Source: Catenulispora sp. EB89 (GTDB taxonomy: Bacteria > Actinomycetota > Actinomycetes > Streptomycetales > Catenulisporaceae). From it: a DNA stretch of 64,000 nt. The stretch is from positions 310,001 through 374,000 of the forward strand of contig NZ_JBGCCU010000004.1 of NCBI RefSeq assembly GCF_041261445.1, written 5' to 3'. The notes beneath the pieces are model-generated. The model did not search any database. It was not told the origin of the DNA and saw only the letters and a program-made list of their open reading frames with translations. Made by a program: the position numbers and the translations under genes. Below, piece after piece: positions 39,629 through 49,756 of the stretch. Each line of letters begins with the position of its first letter. Position 1 is the stretch's first letter.

Positions 39629-40605
39629 GCGACCTGGAAGCGAACCCCGCCGAGCAGGACTGCCCGGCCAAGGACGACCCGGGCCCGGTCGTCGAGTTCC
39701 ACGAAGCCCGCGACGTCCCGCTCGGCGGCGTCCGGGGCGTGCACGTGATGCGTGCCCTGCCGCAGCGCGTGCTGCCCACCGTCGGCGCCTGGTGCTTCCT
39801 GGACCACTTCGGGCCGCAGGCCTCGGCGATGAACGTCAACCCGCACCCGCACATCGGCCTGCAGACCGTCACCTGGCCGTTCCAGGGCGACGTGCGGCAC
39901 CGCGACAGCGTCGGCTCCGACGTCGTGGTGCGGCCGCGCCAGCTGAACATCATGACCGCCGGCCGCGGCATCGCGCACTCGGAGATTTCAGTAGAAGCAG
40001 AGCTCGGCATCGAAGCGGGGCAGGTCGGACACGGCCTGCAACTCTGGACCGCACTGCCGCGAGCGCACCGCGACACCGCCCCGCACTTCGAGCAGCACCG
40101 GGACCTCCCGGTCTACGAACTCCCCGGCCTGCGCGCGCTGGTCTTCCTCGGGACGCTGGACGACGTCACCTCCCCGGCGACCACCTACTCCCCGATCGTC
40201 GGCGCCGACATCACCGTCAACCCCGGCGCGTCGGCGACGATCCCGCTGACCCACTACCACGAGCACGCGGTGATGGTCATCGACGGGGACCTCACGGTGG
40301 CCGAGACCGACGTCCCTCCCGGGCCCCTCCTCTACCTCGGCACCGGACGCAGCGAGCTGACGCTCACCAGCCGCGCCGGCGCACACCTGATCCTGCTGGG
40401 CGGCGAGCCGTTCCGCGAGGACATCGTCATGTGGTGGAACTTCGTGGGGCGCACTCATGAAGACATCGAGGAAGCCCGCAATGACTGGGAGAAGCGCAAC
40501 CTGGAGCGCTTCCCGGACATCGCAGGGCACGCAGTCGAGGAGCGCATCCCCGCGCCGCCTCTGCCGGGCATCCGCCTCAAGCCGCGCAGTCGCCCATCCC
40601 GCTGA
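39625..40605 (+). CDS. pirin family protein
   Basis: Two-cupin-fold protein, 326 residues. Metal-binding residues of the N-terminal pirin domain are visible: HPHIGLQTVTW, HRDSVGSD and GIAHSEIS(V)E. The C-terminal cupin includes TIPLTHYHEHAVMVIDG. Some pirins are quercetin dioxygenases, others bind regulators; the function here cannot be fixed. GTG start at 39625 overlaps the GNAT stop. A palindromic terminator follows. Confidence 0.92.
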   Translation: MSDLEANPAEQDCPAKDDPGPVVEFHEARDVPLGGVRGVHVMRALPQRVLPTVGAWCFLDHFGPQASAMNVNPHPHIGLQTVTWPFQGDVRHRDSVGSDVVVRPRQLNIMTAGRGIAHSEISVEAELGIEAGQVGHGLQLWTALPRAHRDTAPHFEQHRDLPVYELPGLRALVFLGTLDDVTSPATTYSPIVGADITVNPGASATIPLTHYHEHAVMVIDGDLTVAETDVPPGPLLYLGTGRSELTLTSRAGAHLILLGGEPFREDIVMWWNFVGRTHEDIEEARNDWEKRNLERFPDIAGHAVEERIPAPPLPGIRLKPRSRPSR

Positions 40606-40609
40606 AACT

Positions 40610-40643
40610 CTAAGGGGCGCCCACAGCTGTGGGCGCCCCTTAG
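40610..40643. terminator. 34-bp perfect palindrome, bidirectional terminator
   Basis: CTAAGGGGCGCCCACAG (40610-40626) is followed directly by its reverse complement (40627-40643). It sits between convergent pirin and glyA genes, 4 bp after the pirin stop and 7 bp before the glyA stop. Confidence 0.85.
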
Positions 40644-40650
40644 TCCGACA

Positions 40651-41919
<1,269 letters not shown>

Positions 41920-41944
41920 GTGATGCCTCCTCGGGCGTCATCGT

Positions 41945-42075
41945 CCGGAAGGACACCCAGGCGCGCGGTGCCCGCTACATCGATCGCTTCCCGGTGGTCG
42001 CTTCCACCTCCACACACTCCGCCCCGGAGACATCCCCGGAGAAAAGCGTGCGTTCTGCGCCAGTCGCGATGGGTA
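41945..42075 (-). ncRNA. ZTP (pfl) riboswitch in the glyA leader
   Basis: Read on the minus strand, the leader has the two conserved parts in order. First is CGCGACTGGCG (rc of 42058-42068), matching the 5' GACUGGCG of the pfl motif. Next come ACCACCGGGAAGCG (rc of 41985-41998) and, after a short linker, GCGCGCCTGGGTGTCC, matching the 3' CCUGGGY pseudoknot element (rc of 41951-41966). ZTP/ZMP-sensing riboswitches of this class are known in front of glyA and purine genes in actinobacteria. The element ends about 15 bases before the Shine-Dalgarno, so translational control is likely. Confidence 0.8.
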
Positions 42076-42079
42076 GATG

Positions 42080-43489
42080 CTATCGCTGCGCGGGTTCCAA
42101 GAGCGCCACGCATTCCACATGCCGGGTCATGGGAAACAGGTCGAACGCCCGCAAACCGGTCAGCTCGTAGCCGGCGTCCGCAAAGTAAGCAACATCGCGA
42201 GCCAGGGCAGCCGGGTCACAGGCCACGTAGGCCACGGCGCGCGGCGCCAGAGCCACGATGCGGGCGCAGACCTCGCGTCCGGCGCCGGCCCGCGGCGGGT
42301 CCAGGACCACGAGGTCGGCCGCGTCCGGCGCATAGCTGTCGTCGGCGAGGACCTCGTCCACAGAGCCTTCCACGAGGTCCACCCACGGGAACTCCGTGCT
42401 CTCCTCTTGGTCCTCCACGAACCCGAGATTGTGCGCGGCGTCCTTGACCGCCTGCCGGTCCAGCTCCACGGCCAGCACGCTGCCGTCCTCGCCGACCGCC
42501 TCCGCCAACGGCACCGCGAACAATCCGACACCGCAGTAGAGGTCCAACGCGGACTCGCCCGCGCGCGGCTTGAGGAAGTCCAGAACCGCTTCGGTCAGGA
42601 CGTCCGGAGCGGCCGGGTGCACCTGCCAGAAGCCGCTTCCGCTGACCCGCCAGGTGCGGCCTTCGGCGACCTCGCGCACATAAGGACGTCCATGGATGCG
42701 CTGCACACCGGAGATGTGCGTGTTCCTGGAGACGCCCCGCAGAACCGACACCTTTACGTCAGCATCCACATAAGGCATCTGCTCGCCGCGCTTCGGCGTG
42801 ACCACCAGAGCCCGGTCGGCGGAGCCGGTCGCGGCGATCACCTCGACCGTCTCCAGGCCCGGCCAATTCCTCTGCAGAGCGCCGACCTCGTCCACGCCGG
42901 AGGACGCAATAGCGCACTCCTCTACAGGGACCACCTCATGGGAACGGTGCTTGCGGAATCCCAGGTTCCCCTCGGGATCGACCGCGAACTGCACCCGGGT
43001 CCGCCAGCCGAACGGCGAGGCGACCTCCTCGACGACGACCTCGCGCTCCAGCTTCGCCAGCCGCCGCAACTGTTCGGCGACGATCTCGCCCTTGATCCGC
43101 AGCTGCGCCTCGTAGCTCGCGTGCTGCCAGTCGCAGCCGCCGCACATCCCCGGCCCCGCGTATTCGCACGGCGCCTCCACGCGGTCCTCGGAGGCCTCCA
43201 GGACCTCCACCGCATCGGCGCGCCAGAACGAGTCCTTGGAGTCCCCCTCGGTCACCTCCGCGACCACCCGCTCCCCGGGCAACGCGTGCCGCACGAACAC
43301 CGCGCGCCCCTCGTGCCGCGCCACGCAGAAGCCGCCGTGTCCGGGCGGGCCGACCTCGACCTCGATCCGGCTGCCGACCGCGTCGCCGGGGCCGCGCTCC
43401 GCGGTGGCGCGGCGGGCGCCGCCGGAGCCTCCGGAACGGCGTTCGGGGGCGGCGGGAGCGGCGGAGCGGCGGTCAGTAGGTCGTTTCAC
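42080..43489 (-). CDS. TrmA/RlmD-type class I RNA (uracil-5) methyltransferase
   Basis: SAM-dependent RNA m5U methyltransferase, 469 residues. N-terminal TRAM-like domain (about 40-100), a Cys cluster CEYAGPGMCGGCDWQ typical of Fe-S-containing members, SAM-binding motif LDLYCGVGLFAVPLAE, and catalytic Cys/base region DPPRAGAGREVC with VAYVACDPAAL. The target (tRNA U54 or 23S rRNA uracils) cannot be told. The first 35 residues are Arg/Ser/Gly-rich. Divergent from the TrkA pair; the glyA leader begins right at its stop. Confidence 0.92.
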   Translation of the reverse strand: MKRPTDRRSAAPAAPERRSGGSGGARRATAERGPGDAVGSRIEVEVGPPGHGGFCVARHEGRAVFVRHALPGERVVAEVTEGDSKDSFWRADAVEVLEASEDRVEAPCEYAGPGMCGGCDWQHASYEAQLRIKGEIVAEQLRRLAKLEREVVVEEVASPFGWRTRVQFAVDPEGNLGFRKHRSHEVVPVEECAIASSGVDEVGALQRNWPGLETVEVIAATGSADRALVVTPKRGEQMPYVDADVKVSVLRGVSRNTHISGVQRIHGRPYVREVAEGRTWRVSGSGFWQVHPAAPDVLTEAVLDFLKPRAGESALDLYCGVGLFAVPLAEAVGEDGSVLAVELDRQAVKDAAHNLGFVEDQEESTEFPWVDLVEGSVDEVLADDSYAPDAADLVVLDPPRAGAGREVCARIVALAPRAVAYVACDPAALARDVAYFADAGYELTGLRAFDLFPMTRHVECVALLEPAQR

Positions 43490-43616
43490 ATCGCCAGCCT
43501 AGGGGTAGTCGCCTCCGCTCACCGCCGGGCCCGGAAACAGGGGCTCACGCCCCGTAGTACCGTCGAGTTACGAACATCGAAAGTCCGTCGTCCGAAGTCT
43601 CCCGAGAGGGTCGAAC

Positions 43617-44276
43617 GTGCACGTCGTCATCATGGGGTGTGGCCGGGTGGGCTCCACCCTGGCGCACAGCCTGGAGGATCTCGGCCACACGGTCGCGGTC
43701 ATCGATCAGGACCCCGGGGCCTTCCGCAGGCTCAGCCCGCACTTCGCCGGCCGCCGGGTGACCGGGGCCGGATTCGACCGCGACACCCTCGCCGAGGCGG
43801 GGATAGGGGACGCCGGCGCTTTCGCGGCGGTGTCCAGCGGCGACAACTCGAACATCATCGCCGCGCGGGTGGCCCGCGAGAACTTCGGTGTGGAGAACGT
43901 CTGCGCGCGCATCTACGACCCGCGCCGCGCGGAGATATACCAGCGTCTGGGCATCCCCACGGTGGCCACCGTGCGCTGGACCGCCGACCAGATGCTGCGC
44001 CGGCTGCTGCCCACCGGCTCCACTGAGATCTGGCGCGACCCCAGCGGCCAGGTGGCGCTGGTCGAGGTGCACACCTCGCCGGCGTGGATGGGCCACCGGG
44101 TGGCCAAGCTGGAGGACTCCACCGGCCAGCGGGTGGCGTTCCTGACCCGGCTCGGCGAGGCCGTGCTGCCCGCCTCCGACACCGTCCTGCAGGACGGCGA
44201 CCTGGTGCAGGTCATGGTGCACCCGGCGGACGTCGCCCGGGTCGAGGAAGCTTTCGCGAAGGGACCGGGCGCCTGA
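43617..44276 (+). CDS. TrkA-type K+ uptake regulatory subunit (first of two)
   Basis: Rossmann RCK domain with the NAD-binding loop MGCGRVGSTLAHSLEDLGH at the N terminus, VIDQD at the end of beta-2, and a TrkA-C domain in the last 80 residues; 219 residues. Gates a potassium channel or transporter whose membrane subunit is not in this window. GTG start at 43617. Ends in TGATG with the second trkA gene, so they are coupled; the pair probably forms a hetero-assembly. Confidence 0.93.
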   Translation: MHVVIMGCGRVGSTLAHSLEDLGHTVAVIDQDPGAFRRLSPHFAGRRVTGAGFDRDTLAEAGIGDAGAFAAVSSGDNSNIIAARVARENFGVENVCARIYDPRRAEIYQRLGIPTVATVRWTADQMLRRLLPTGSTEIWRDPSGQVALVEVHTSPAWMGHRVAKLEDSTGQRVAFLTRLGEAVLPASDTVLQDGDLVQVMVHPADVARVEEAFAKGPGA

Positions 44277-44950
44277 TGCGTGTCGCAATCGCCGGAGCCG
44301 GCAACGTCGGCAACTCCATCGCCAAGGAGCTGCTGGAGAACGGCCACGAGGTCCTGCTGATCGACCGCGACCCGTCGCGGATCGCGGTGGAGGGCCTGCC
44401 GACGGCCGAGTGGCTGCTGGCCGACGCCTGCGAGATCTCCTCGCTGGACGAGGCGGCCCTGCAGCGCTGCAACGTGGTGGTCGCGGCCACCGGCGACGAC
44501 AAGGCCAACCTGGTCGTGTCGCTGCTGGCCAAGACCGAGTACGGGGTGCCGCGCGTGGTGGCCCGCATCAACCACCCCAAGAACGAGTGGATGTTCGACG
44601 AGAAGTGGGGCGTGGACGTCGCCGTCTCCACCCCGCGCCTGCTCTCGGCGCTGGTCGAGGAGGCGGTCTCGGTCGGCGACCTGGTGCGCCTGCTCCGCTT
44701 CAGCCAGGGCGACGCGAACCTGGTCGAGCTGACCCTGCCGAAGGACACCGCGCTGGTCGGCGTCACGGTCGGCGAGGTCGACTGGCCCGAGGACACCGCG
44801 CTGGTGACCATCATCCGCGGCGGCCGGGTGCTGATCCCGACGGCCGAGGAGCCGCTGGCGGCGCTGGACGAGCTGCTGTTCGTGGCGCACGTGGACCGCG
44901 AGGAAGAGCTCGAAGAGCTGCTCTCCCCCGCTACGGGGTCCGCGTCCTGA
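44276..44950 (+). CDS. TrkA-type K+ uptake regulatory subunit (second of two)
   Basis: 224 residues; NAD-binding loop AGAGNVGNSIAKELLENGH, LIDRDPSR at beta-2 and a C-terminal TrkA-C domain. The tail is acidic (REEELEELLSP). Paralogue of the preceding gene, sharing one base with it (TGATG). Both keep the Rossmann glycines, so both can bind nucleotide. A terminator follows at 44978. Confidence 0.93.
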   Translation: MRVAIAGAGNVGNSIAKELLENGHEVLLIDRDPSRIAVEGLPTAEWLLADACEISSLDEAALQRCNVVVAATGDDKANLVVSLLAKTEYGVPRVVARINHPKNEWMFDEKWGVDVAVSTPRLLSALVEEAVSVGDLVRLLRFSQGDANLVELTLPKDTALVGVTVGEVDWPEDTALVTIIRGGRVLIPTAEEPLAALDELLFVAHVDREEELEELLSPATGSAS

Positions 44951-44977
44951 GCGGAAACGCTATAGCGATGTACACGT

Positions 44978-45011
44978 AAAGGTCCGCAGGAGTTCGCTCC
45001 TGCGGACCTTT
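44978..45011. terminator. strong terminator after the trkA pair
   Basis: A 15-bp perfect stem (44978-44992 with 44997-45011) with a stable TTCG tetraloop, ending in TTT. It begins 27 bp after the second trkA stop and ends 11 bp before the TetR gene. Confidence 0.9.
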
Positions 45012-45022
45012 GCATCTGTACG

Positions 45023-45592
45023 GTGGCAAATGAGATGGAACCACAGCATTTGGGAGCTCCCCAGCGCCGGATCCTCCTGGCCGCGGCCCGCGTCCTGGCC
45101 GACGATCCGACGGCGAGCATGCAGCAGGTCGCCGACGAGGCCCAGGTGGCCCGTCCGACCGTCTACGGCTGCTACCCGACCAAGGTGGCACTGATCGAGG
45201 CGATCGGCCACGAGGCGGCCAAGGAGTTCGCCGCGGCCCTCGGCCACGCGCAGGCCGCCGGCGACGGCGCGGCCGCGACCCTGGCGCGGCTGATTCGGGA
45301 ACTGGCCAGGATCGGCGCCGACTACCCGATCGTGTTGCGGACTCCGCACACCGAGGACGTCGACGATCTGGTCGCCCGCATCGACGAGCTGATCGAGGAC
45401 GGGCAGGCGGCCGGCGAACTCCGCGCCGACGTGGCCTCCGACGTCCTGCGCCACGCCCTGTTCGGTGCGCTGTCGGCCGGGCTGCGGCTGGCCCGCGACC
45501 CGGAGCGGCCGCAGGTCGACTCCGACGCCGTCGGGACCCAGATCGCCGCGCTCGTCGTGGAGGGCATGCGCGCAAAGGGAGCCCCTGCGTAG
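45023..45592 (+). CDS. TetR-family transcriptional regulator
   Basis: 189 residues. The N-terminal helix-turn-helix is clear (ILLAAARVLADDPTASMQQVADEAQVARPTVYGCYPTK); the C-terminal ligand domain is generic. The start is GTG 45023 or ATG 45035; neither has a good ribosome site, so a leaderless message is possible. Its gene is enclosed by terminators at 44978-45011 and 45575-45602. No obvious target operon is adjacent; autoregulation is likely. Confidence 0.88.
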   Translation: MANEMEPQHLGAPQRRILLAAARVLADDPTASMQQVADEAQVARPTVYGCYPTKVALIEAIGHEAAKEFAAALGHAQAAGDGAAATLARLIRELARIGADYPIVLRTPHTEDVDDLVARIDELIEDGQAAGELRADVASDVLRHALFGALSAGLRLARDPERPQVDSDAVGTQIAALVVEGMRAKGAPA

Positions 45593-45602
45593 GGGCTCCC
45601 TT
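45575..45602. terminator. bidirectional terminator overlapping the end of the TetR gene
   Basis: Stem AAGGGAGCCCCT (45575-45586) with AGGGGCTCCCTT (45591-45602) and a GCGT loop. The TetR stop lies inside the hairpin, and it also serves the convergent DUF3159 gene. Confidence 0.85.
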
Positions 45603-45628
45603 GTGAGTTCCGCTTAAGCGTTGGCGAG

Positions 45629-46498
45629 CTATTGCTCGGCCGCGGCCGCTCCCGCGGTCTCCGCAGCCGCCGCGCCGTCGGACTCGTCCTCGTCCGTCAC
45701 CGGCATCACCGGCGGCGGCGCGTTCTTGATCCACTGCCACGCGACATACAGGCACGCGAGGTACGGCGGGTAGCCCAGCGCGAGCCGGGCCACGCCGAGC
45801 GCCGTCGTGTGGTGCGTCAGGTACAGCGGCACCTGCACCGCGAGCTTCACCGCGAACAGCCCGGCCAGCAGCCACGTGGCCTTGGTGAACGCCTTCAGGC
45901 GCCCGGGCACCTGGCGCCAGGTGGTCATCTCGCCGGTGATCGGGCCGATCATCAGGCCCGCGATCGGCCAGCGCACCAGCGCGGTGATCGAGAAGAGCAG
46001 GAACGAGCCGAGGTTGATCAGGATGCCCGGCAGGTAGTAGTTCTGCGCGTGGCCGGAGAACTTCGCGAACGCCGCGCACACGATGACGCCGAACAGGCCG
46101 GACAGCGCGTGCTGCAGGGTCTCCTTGCGCAGCAGCCGGATGACGAACATCACCAGCGCCACGGCCACCGAGCCGATGACGGCCGGGTTGAGGTTGTTGG
46201 TCGCGGTGTAGACGATCAGGAAGCAGATCGCCGGGAGTCCGGCGTCGGCCATCCCCATCTTGCCGCCGAACGCCTTCTTGACGGCGTCCTCATAGGCCTT
46301 GGTCTCGGCCTGCTTGGCCTGCGCGTCGCGCTCGGCCTGGCCGGGGATCCCGTCGCCGGTCAGCGCCTCGGCGGCGCCGTCCAGGATCGAGGATCCGACC
46401 TCGTCGAAGGCAGCCCGGTCGCCGCCGGCCTCGGTGCCCGGCGCCGCGTGCCGGGGCCGGCTCATCGGTTCGGCACGCTGGCCGCTCTCCAAGGACAT
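45629..46498 (-). CDS. DUF3159 membrane protein
   Basis: 289 residues: a hydrophilic 95-residue N terminus followed by five or six membrane helices (for example PAVIGSVAVALVMFVI and NLGSFLLFSITALVRWPIAG). DUF3159 is confined to actinobacteria and has no known function. ATG at 46498 chosen; TACAGT lies 7 bases before it, which would suit a leaderless promoter, and no Shine-Dalgarno is visible. It sits with DUF3710 and dut on the minus strand, an arrangement widely conserved in the phylum. Confidence 0.88.
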   Translation of the reverse strand: MSLESGQRAEPMSRPRHAAPGTEAGGDRAAFDEVGSSILDGAAEALTGDGIPGQAERDAQAKQAETKAYEDAVKKAFGGKMGMADAGLPAICFLIVYTATNNLNPAVIGSVAVALVMFVIRLLRKETLQHALSGLFGVIVCAAFAKFSGHAQNYYLPGILINLGSFLLFSITALVRWPIAGLMIGPITGEMTTWRQVPGRLKAFTKATWLLAGLFAVKLAVQVPLYLTHHTTALGVARLALGYPPYLACLYVAWQWIKNAPPPVMPVTDEDESDGAAAAETAGAAAAEQ

Positions 46499-46593
46499 AC
46501 TGCGAACTGTAGCGGGCCGAGCTGTACCAAACAGGACTGCTCGGCCCACCAATCACCCCGGGGAGCGGATTACCGCCGCCCGGTGAGCTCTGC

Positions 46594-47361
46594 CTACCGC
46601 CGCTCGGTAATCTCCGGCCCGCGCATGAACGGGTTCAGGTCGCCCTGCTCGTACTGGTTGCCCTCGGCGTCCTCCGGCGCGGCCTGCTGCTGCATGGCCT
46701 GCTGCGCCTCGGCGGGCATCCGCAGCGGGATCGGGTCGCGCGGGGCCATCGGGGAGTTGCCGCGGCTGACCACGGTGTCGCGGAACACGTGCTCTATGTC
46801 CAGCGCCTCCTTGGGCTGCACCGCGCCCTGCCCGGACACCACGCCGCGCAGGAACCACCGCGGGCCGTCCACGCCGATGAAGCGGACCAGCTGGATGCCG
46901 CGGCTGCCGTCCGGCGCCTGCACCGGCACCTGGGCCCGCAGCTCGATGCCGAAGGGTCCCTCGCGCTCGTCGACGGTGCCGCCCTGCTTGGAGATCTCCA
47001 GAGCGATCTCCGCGCGGACCTCGGCCCAGATGCCCTCGCTGCGCGGCGCGGCGAACGCCTGCAGCTGCACCGCCGACTGCCGGGCCACGACCGTGGCCGC
47101 GATCACCTGCTCGGCGTCGGCCATCTCCAGCCGCAGTTCCATGCCCTCCACGGCCGGCACCAGGAGCGCGCCGAGGTCGACACGGCCGGCCTTGGGGTCC
47201 TCGACCTCGTTGAAGTCCCAGGGGCCCGCAGCCCGCGAGACATCGGCGAGGCTGATCTTGCGCTCCTCGTCCTTGATCTCGCTCAGGTCGCCGTAGGCGT
47301 CCGCCTCGCTCACTTTGTCGCGGCGGTCCGCGTCGCCCTTCTGTCCGCGTCGGAAAACCAC
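46594..47361 (-). CDS. DUF3710 protein
   Basis: 255-residue soluble actinobacterial protein of unknown function, with the family core (PWDFNEVEDPKAGRVDLG and PRWFLRGVVSG). The tail is rich in Gln and acidic residues. Placed between dut and DUF3159, as usual. The last codons form part of a local repeat: two copies of TACCGCCGC near 46570-46605 enclosed by GATTACCG/CGGTAATC arms, possibly a weak hairpin after the gene. Confidence 0.9.
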   Translation of the reverse strand: MVFRRGQKGDADRRDKVSEADAYGDLSEIKDEERKISLADVSRAAGPWDFNEVEDPKAGRVDLGALLVPAVEGMELRLEMADAEQVIAATVVARQSAVQLQAFAAPRSEGIWAEVRAEIALEISKQGGTVDEREGPFGIELRAQVPVQAPDGSRGIQLVRFIGVDGPRWFLRGVVSGQGAVQPKEALDIEHVFRDTVVSRGNSPMAPRDPIPLRMPAEAQQAMQQQAAPEDAEGNQYEQGDLNPFMRGPEITERR

Positions 47362-47571
47362 GGCTTCCCACTCTCTCTATCTCTGCGTCCTTACGGACGC
47401 AACGCTCTACTCCACGGGGCGCCACCCGCCCCGGCCGCCAGGGCCGGCAAGGCCACGCCGACGGACACGGTTCTAGCCCGGCTCAGCCAAGAGCCGGTTG
47501 GTACACGGTCGTCACGCGAGACCTCGGTGAGAGTACCGTCACTCGGCCTCTCTCCGGGAAACGTGCGGGGC

Positions 47572-48030
47572 CTAGGCAGGTGTTCCCGCAGCCGTGCCCG
47601 TCGAACCGAAACCGCCGTCACCGCGGTGCGAGCCCGGGAGTTCGGCGACCTCGTGGAAGACCGCCCTCTCGACCCTTTGTACTACAAGCTGCGCCACCCG
47701 GTCGCCCCGCTTGAGCGTCACCGGGTGCACCGGGTCCAGGTTCACCAGGATGATCTTGATCTCGCCGCGGTATCCGGCGTCCACCGTGCCCGGGGCGTTG
47801 ACCAGCGCGACCCCGCAGCGCGCCGCCAGGCCCGAGCGCGGGTGCACGAAGGCGGCGTAGCCGTCGGGCAGCGCGATGGCCACGCCGGTGGGCAGCACGG
47901 CCCGCTCGCCGGGGGCCAGGGTGGCATCCACGGTGGTCAGCAGATCGGCCCCGGCATCCCCCGGATGGGCGTACGAGGGCAGCGGCAGGGCGTCGTCGAG
48001 CCGCCGGATGAGGACGTCGACCCCGGGCAC
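47572..48030 (-). CDS. dut: dUTP diphosphatase
   Basis: Hydrolyses dUTP to dUMP, keeping uracil out of DNA. All five trimeric dUTPase motifs are seen: [39 protein letters not shown] and GDGGFGSTG (152 residues). The GTG start at 48030 shares one base with the upstream thioesterase stop (TAGTG), so they form a coupled pair. Confidence 0.96.
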   Translation of the reverse strand: MPGVDVLIRRLDDALPLPSYAHPGDAGADLLTTVDATLAPGERAVLPTGVAIALPDGYAAFVHPRSGLAARCGVALVNAPGTVDAGYRGEIKIILVNLDPVHPVTLKRGDRVAQLVVQRVERAVFHEVAELPGSHRGDGGFGSTGTAAGTPA

Positions 48031-48608
48031 TACGGGTTGACCTCGAAGGCGCGCGCCGCCCGCAGCTGCTCGGGGTCGTGCATGGCCTCCTGCACGTCCT
48101 CCAGGCGGCCGTTGTTCAGGAAGTGGTCGACCTCGACCTGGATGAAGATCGCGGTCGCCCGGACCGCGACCTCGCCCTCGGGCCCGTCCAGGCGGCCGAC
48201 GGCCGAGGTGTAGATCTTGCGACCGGAGATGCCGTCGCACTGCGCGGTGATGTGCAGCGTGGTGCCGACCGGCACCGGCAGCAGGTAGTCGGTCTCCAGG
48301 CGGCCGGTGACGGCGATCGCGCCGATCAGCCAGTTCACGGCGCCCAGCGCCTCGTCGAAGGCGAGGGCGAGCAGGCCGCCGTGGGCCAGGCCGGGCGCGC
48401 CCTGGTGGTTGTCGGTGACGGTGAACTCGGTGGTGACGCTCAGTCCCTCACCGACCGTCGAGGACACCCGCAGGCCGCCCAGCGCGTCGTCACCGCAGCC
48501 GAAGCAGCGCGAGTAGTGCGAGCCGAGCTTGGTGCCCGGTGCGGGGGCGTTCGGGTGCTTTTCCGGCATCACGGCGTCGGCCGGCGGAGTCGTGGAGGCA
48601 GGTCTCAC
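48030..48608 (-). CDS. PaaI-type hotdog thioesterase
   Basis: 192 residues. Hotdog-fold acyl-CoA thioesterase region with [22 protein letters not shown] (active-site helix) and [18 protein letters not shown] short N-terminal segment includes a CFGCG motif common in this subgroup. Start set at the GTG 48608 by likeness to Streptomyces homologues; an ATG at 48569 is also possible. Cotranscribed with dut. Confidence 0.88.
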   Translation of the reverse strand: MRPASTTPPADAVMPEKHPNAPAPGTKLGSHYSRCFGCGDDALGGLRVSSTVGEGLSVTTEFTVTDNHQGAPGLAHGGLLALAFDEALGAVNWLIGAIAVTGRLETDYLLPVPVGTTLHITAQCDGISGRKIYTSAVGRLDGPEGEVAVRATAIFIQVEVDHFLNNGRLEDVQEAMHDPEQLRAARAFEVNP

Positions 48609-48768
48609 GATGAGGAATCTACCGGCACGACCCCGGCCCGTCCGATCGGCGTGGCCACGCTCACATCCAGACGGAAATCGATCGACACCCCCCACGGACA
48701 CCCTCCGTATCCGTCTCGTATCACCGTGGCTGATATCCAGGTCGCGGCCGCGTCCTACCTTCCTGGGT

Positions 48769-48996
48769 ATGAAGTCCATGAAGAGCCCTGAAACGGACGA
48801 CCTCCCGGAGATCGGCGCCCTCGTCCGCGACGCTACCGGCCGGATCGGCCGACTGATGGCCTACACCCGCGCCCGGGCCTGGCTCCGCCCGCCCGGCGGC
48901 GGCCGGGAGTGGGACGTCGAGCCCGGCACCATCACCGAGATCCCCGGATGGGACGCGGCCGGTGCCGGAAGGGAGGGGGCGGTCCAGGACCGGTGA
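48769..48996 (+). CDS. small conserved actinobacterial protein
   Basis: 75 residues, not assigned to a named family here. The pattern PEIGALVRDATGRIGRLM, then WLRPPGGGREWDVEPGTI, resembles small Streptomyces proteins found between regulators, often as KOW- or SH3-like barrels. Start at ATG 48769 (or 48778). The DUF3093 gene follows after 34 bp on the same strand. Confidence 0.65.
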   Translation: MKSMKSPETDDLPEIGALVRDATGRIGRLMAYTRARAWLRPPGGGREWDVEPGTITEIPGWDAAGAGREGAVQDR

Positions 48997-49030
48997 CGGT
49001 CTCCTCAGAAGGATGTGGGAGATTGTCGGC

Positions 49031-49486
49031 ATGGCAGACAAGGCCAAGGCCAGCACTTACGAGGAACGCCTCACCGCGCCCGCCGGCTGGTGGGCGGTCA
49101 CCGCGATGGCCGGCATCATGGGCGGGCTCGTCTTTCTCCGTGTGAACCCGGCTGCGGCCCTCGTCGCGGCGATCGTCACGGCGGCCCTGTGCGGTGCACT
49201 GGTCGTCGCCTACGGACGCGTCGGAGTGCGCGTCCACGACGGGTTCCTGGAAGCCGGCCCGGCACGTCTGCCTCTCACGGCGCTCGGGGCAGCCACCGCC
49301 CTGGACGCCGAGGCGGCCCGACGGCTGCGCACCACGGAGGCCGACGCGCGCGCGTTCATGTTGTTGCGCGGCTATGTGAGCACCGCCGTAAAGGTGGACG
49401 TCACAGACCCCGAGGACCCGACGCCGTACCTGTACCTGTCGACGCGGCGGCCGGACAAGCTCGTGAAAGTGCTCTCCGCACGCTGA
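49031..49486 (+). CDS. DUF3093 membrane protein
   Basis: 151 residues with two adjacent membrane helices (about residues 20-60) and a soluble C-terminal domain (GVRVHDGFLEAGPARLPL ... YLYLSTRRPDKLVKVL). DUF3093 is actinobacterial and uncharacterised. In Streptomyces it also lies between dut and DUF4193, from memory. GGGAG lies upstream of the ATG. Confidence 0.9.
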   Translation: MADKAKASTYEERLTAPAGWWAVTAMAGIMGGLVFLRVNPAAALVAAIVTAALCGALVVAYGRVGVRVHDGFLEAGPARLPLTALGAATALDAEAARRLRTTEADARAFMLLRGYVSTAVKVDVTDPEDPTPYLYLSTRRPDKLVKVLSAR

Positions 49487-49703
49487 GGTCCGCGCACCAG
49501 CCTGCGCACCAGCCCGCGCACACCACCCCCGCGTTACTCGCCCGTTCGCAGCAACTTCCGGCGGCATTCCTTGACCCGCGCCGGGTCGGGCACAGATCCT
49601 GGGCGAGGCCCTCTCCCCCGATGGAGCCTCCAGACCGTCCGCTACGGGCTCCGCAGAGCCCGTAGAGCCCTCTCAGAGCCCATATAGGCGCCACAAAGGT
49701 AAA

Positions 49704-49723
49704 GGCCCCGCGAACGCGGGGCC
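49704..49723 (-). terminator. terminator after the DUF4193 gene
   Basis: Stem GGCCCCGCG/CGCGGGGCC with a 2-base loop (49704-49723); on the minus strand TTTACCTTT follows. 34 bp from the DUF4193 stop. Confidence 0.75.
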
Positions 49724-49756
49724 CAGGGGCGCAGAGACTACCTCGCGACGACGCGG

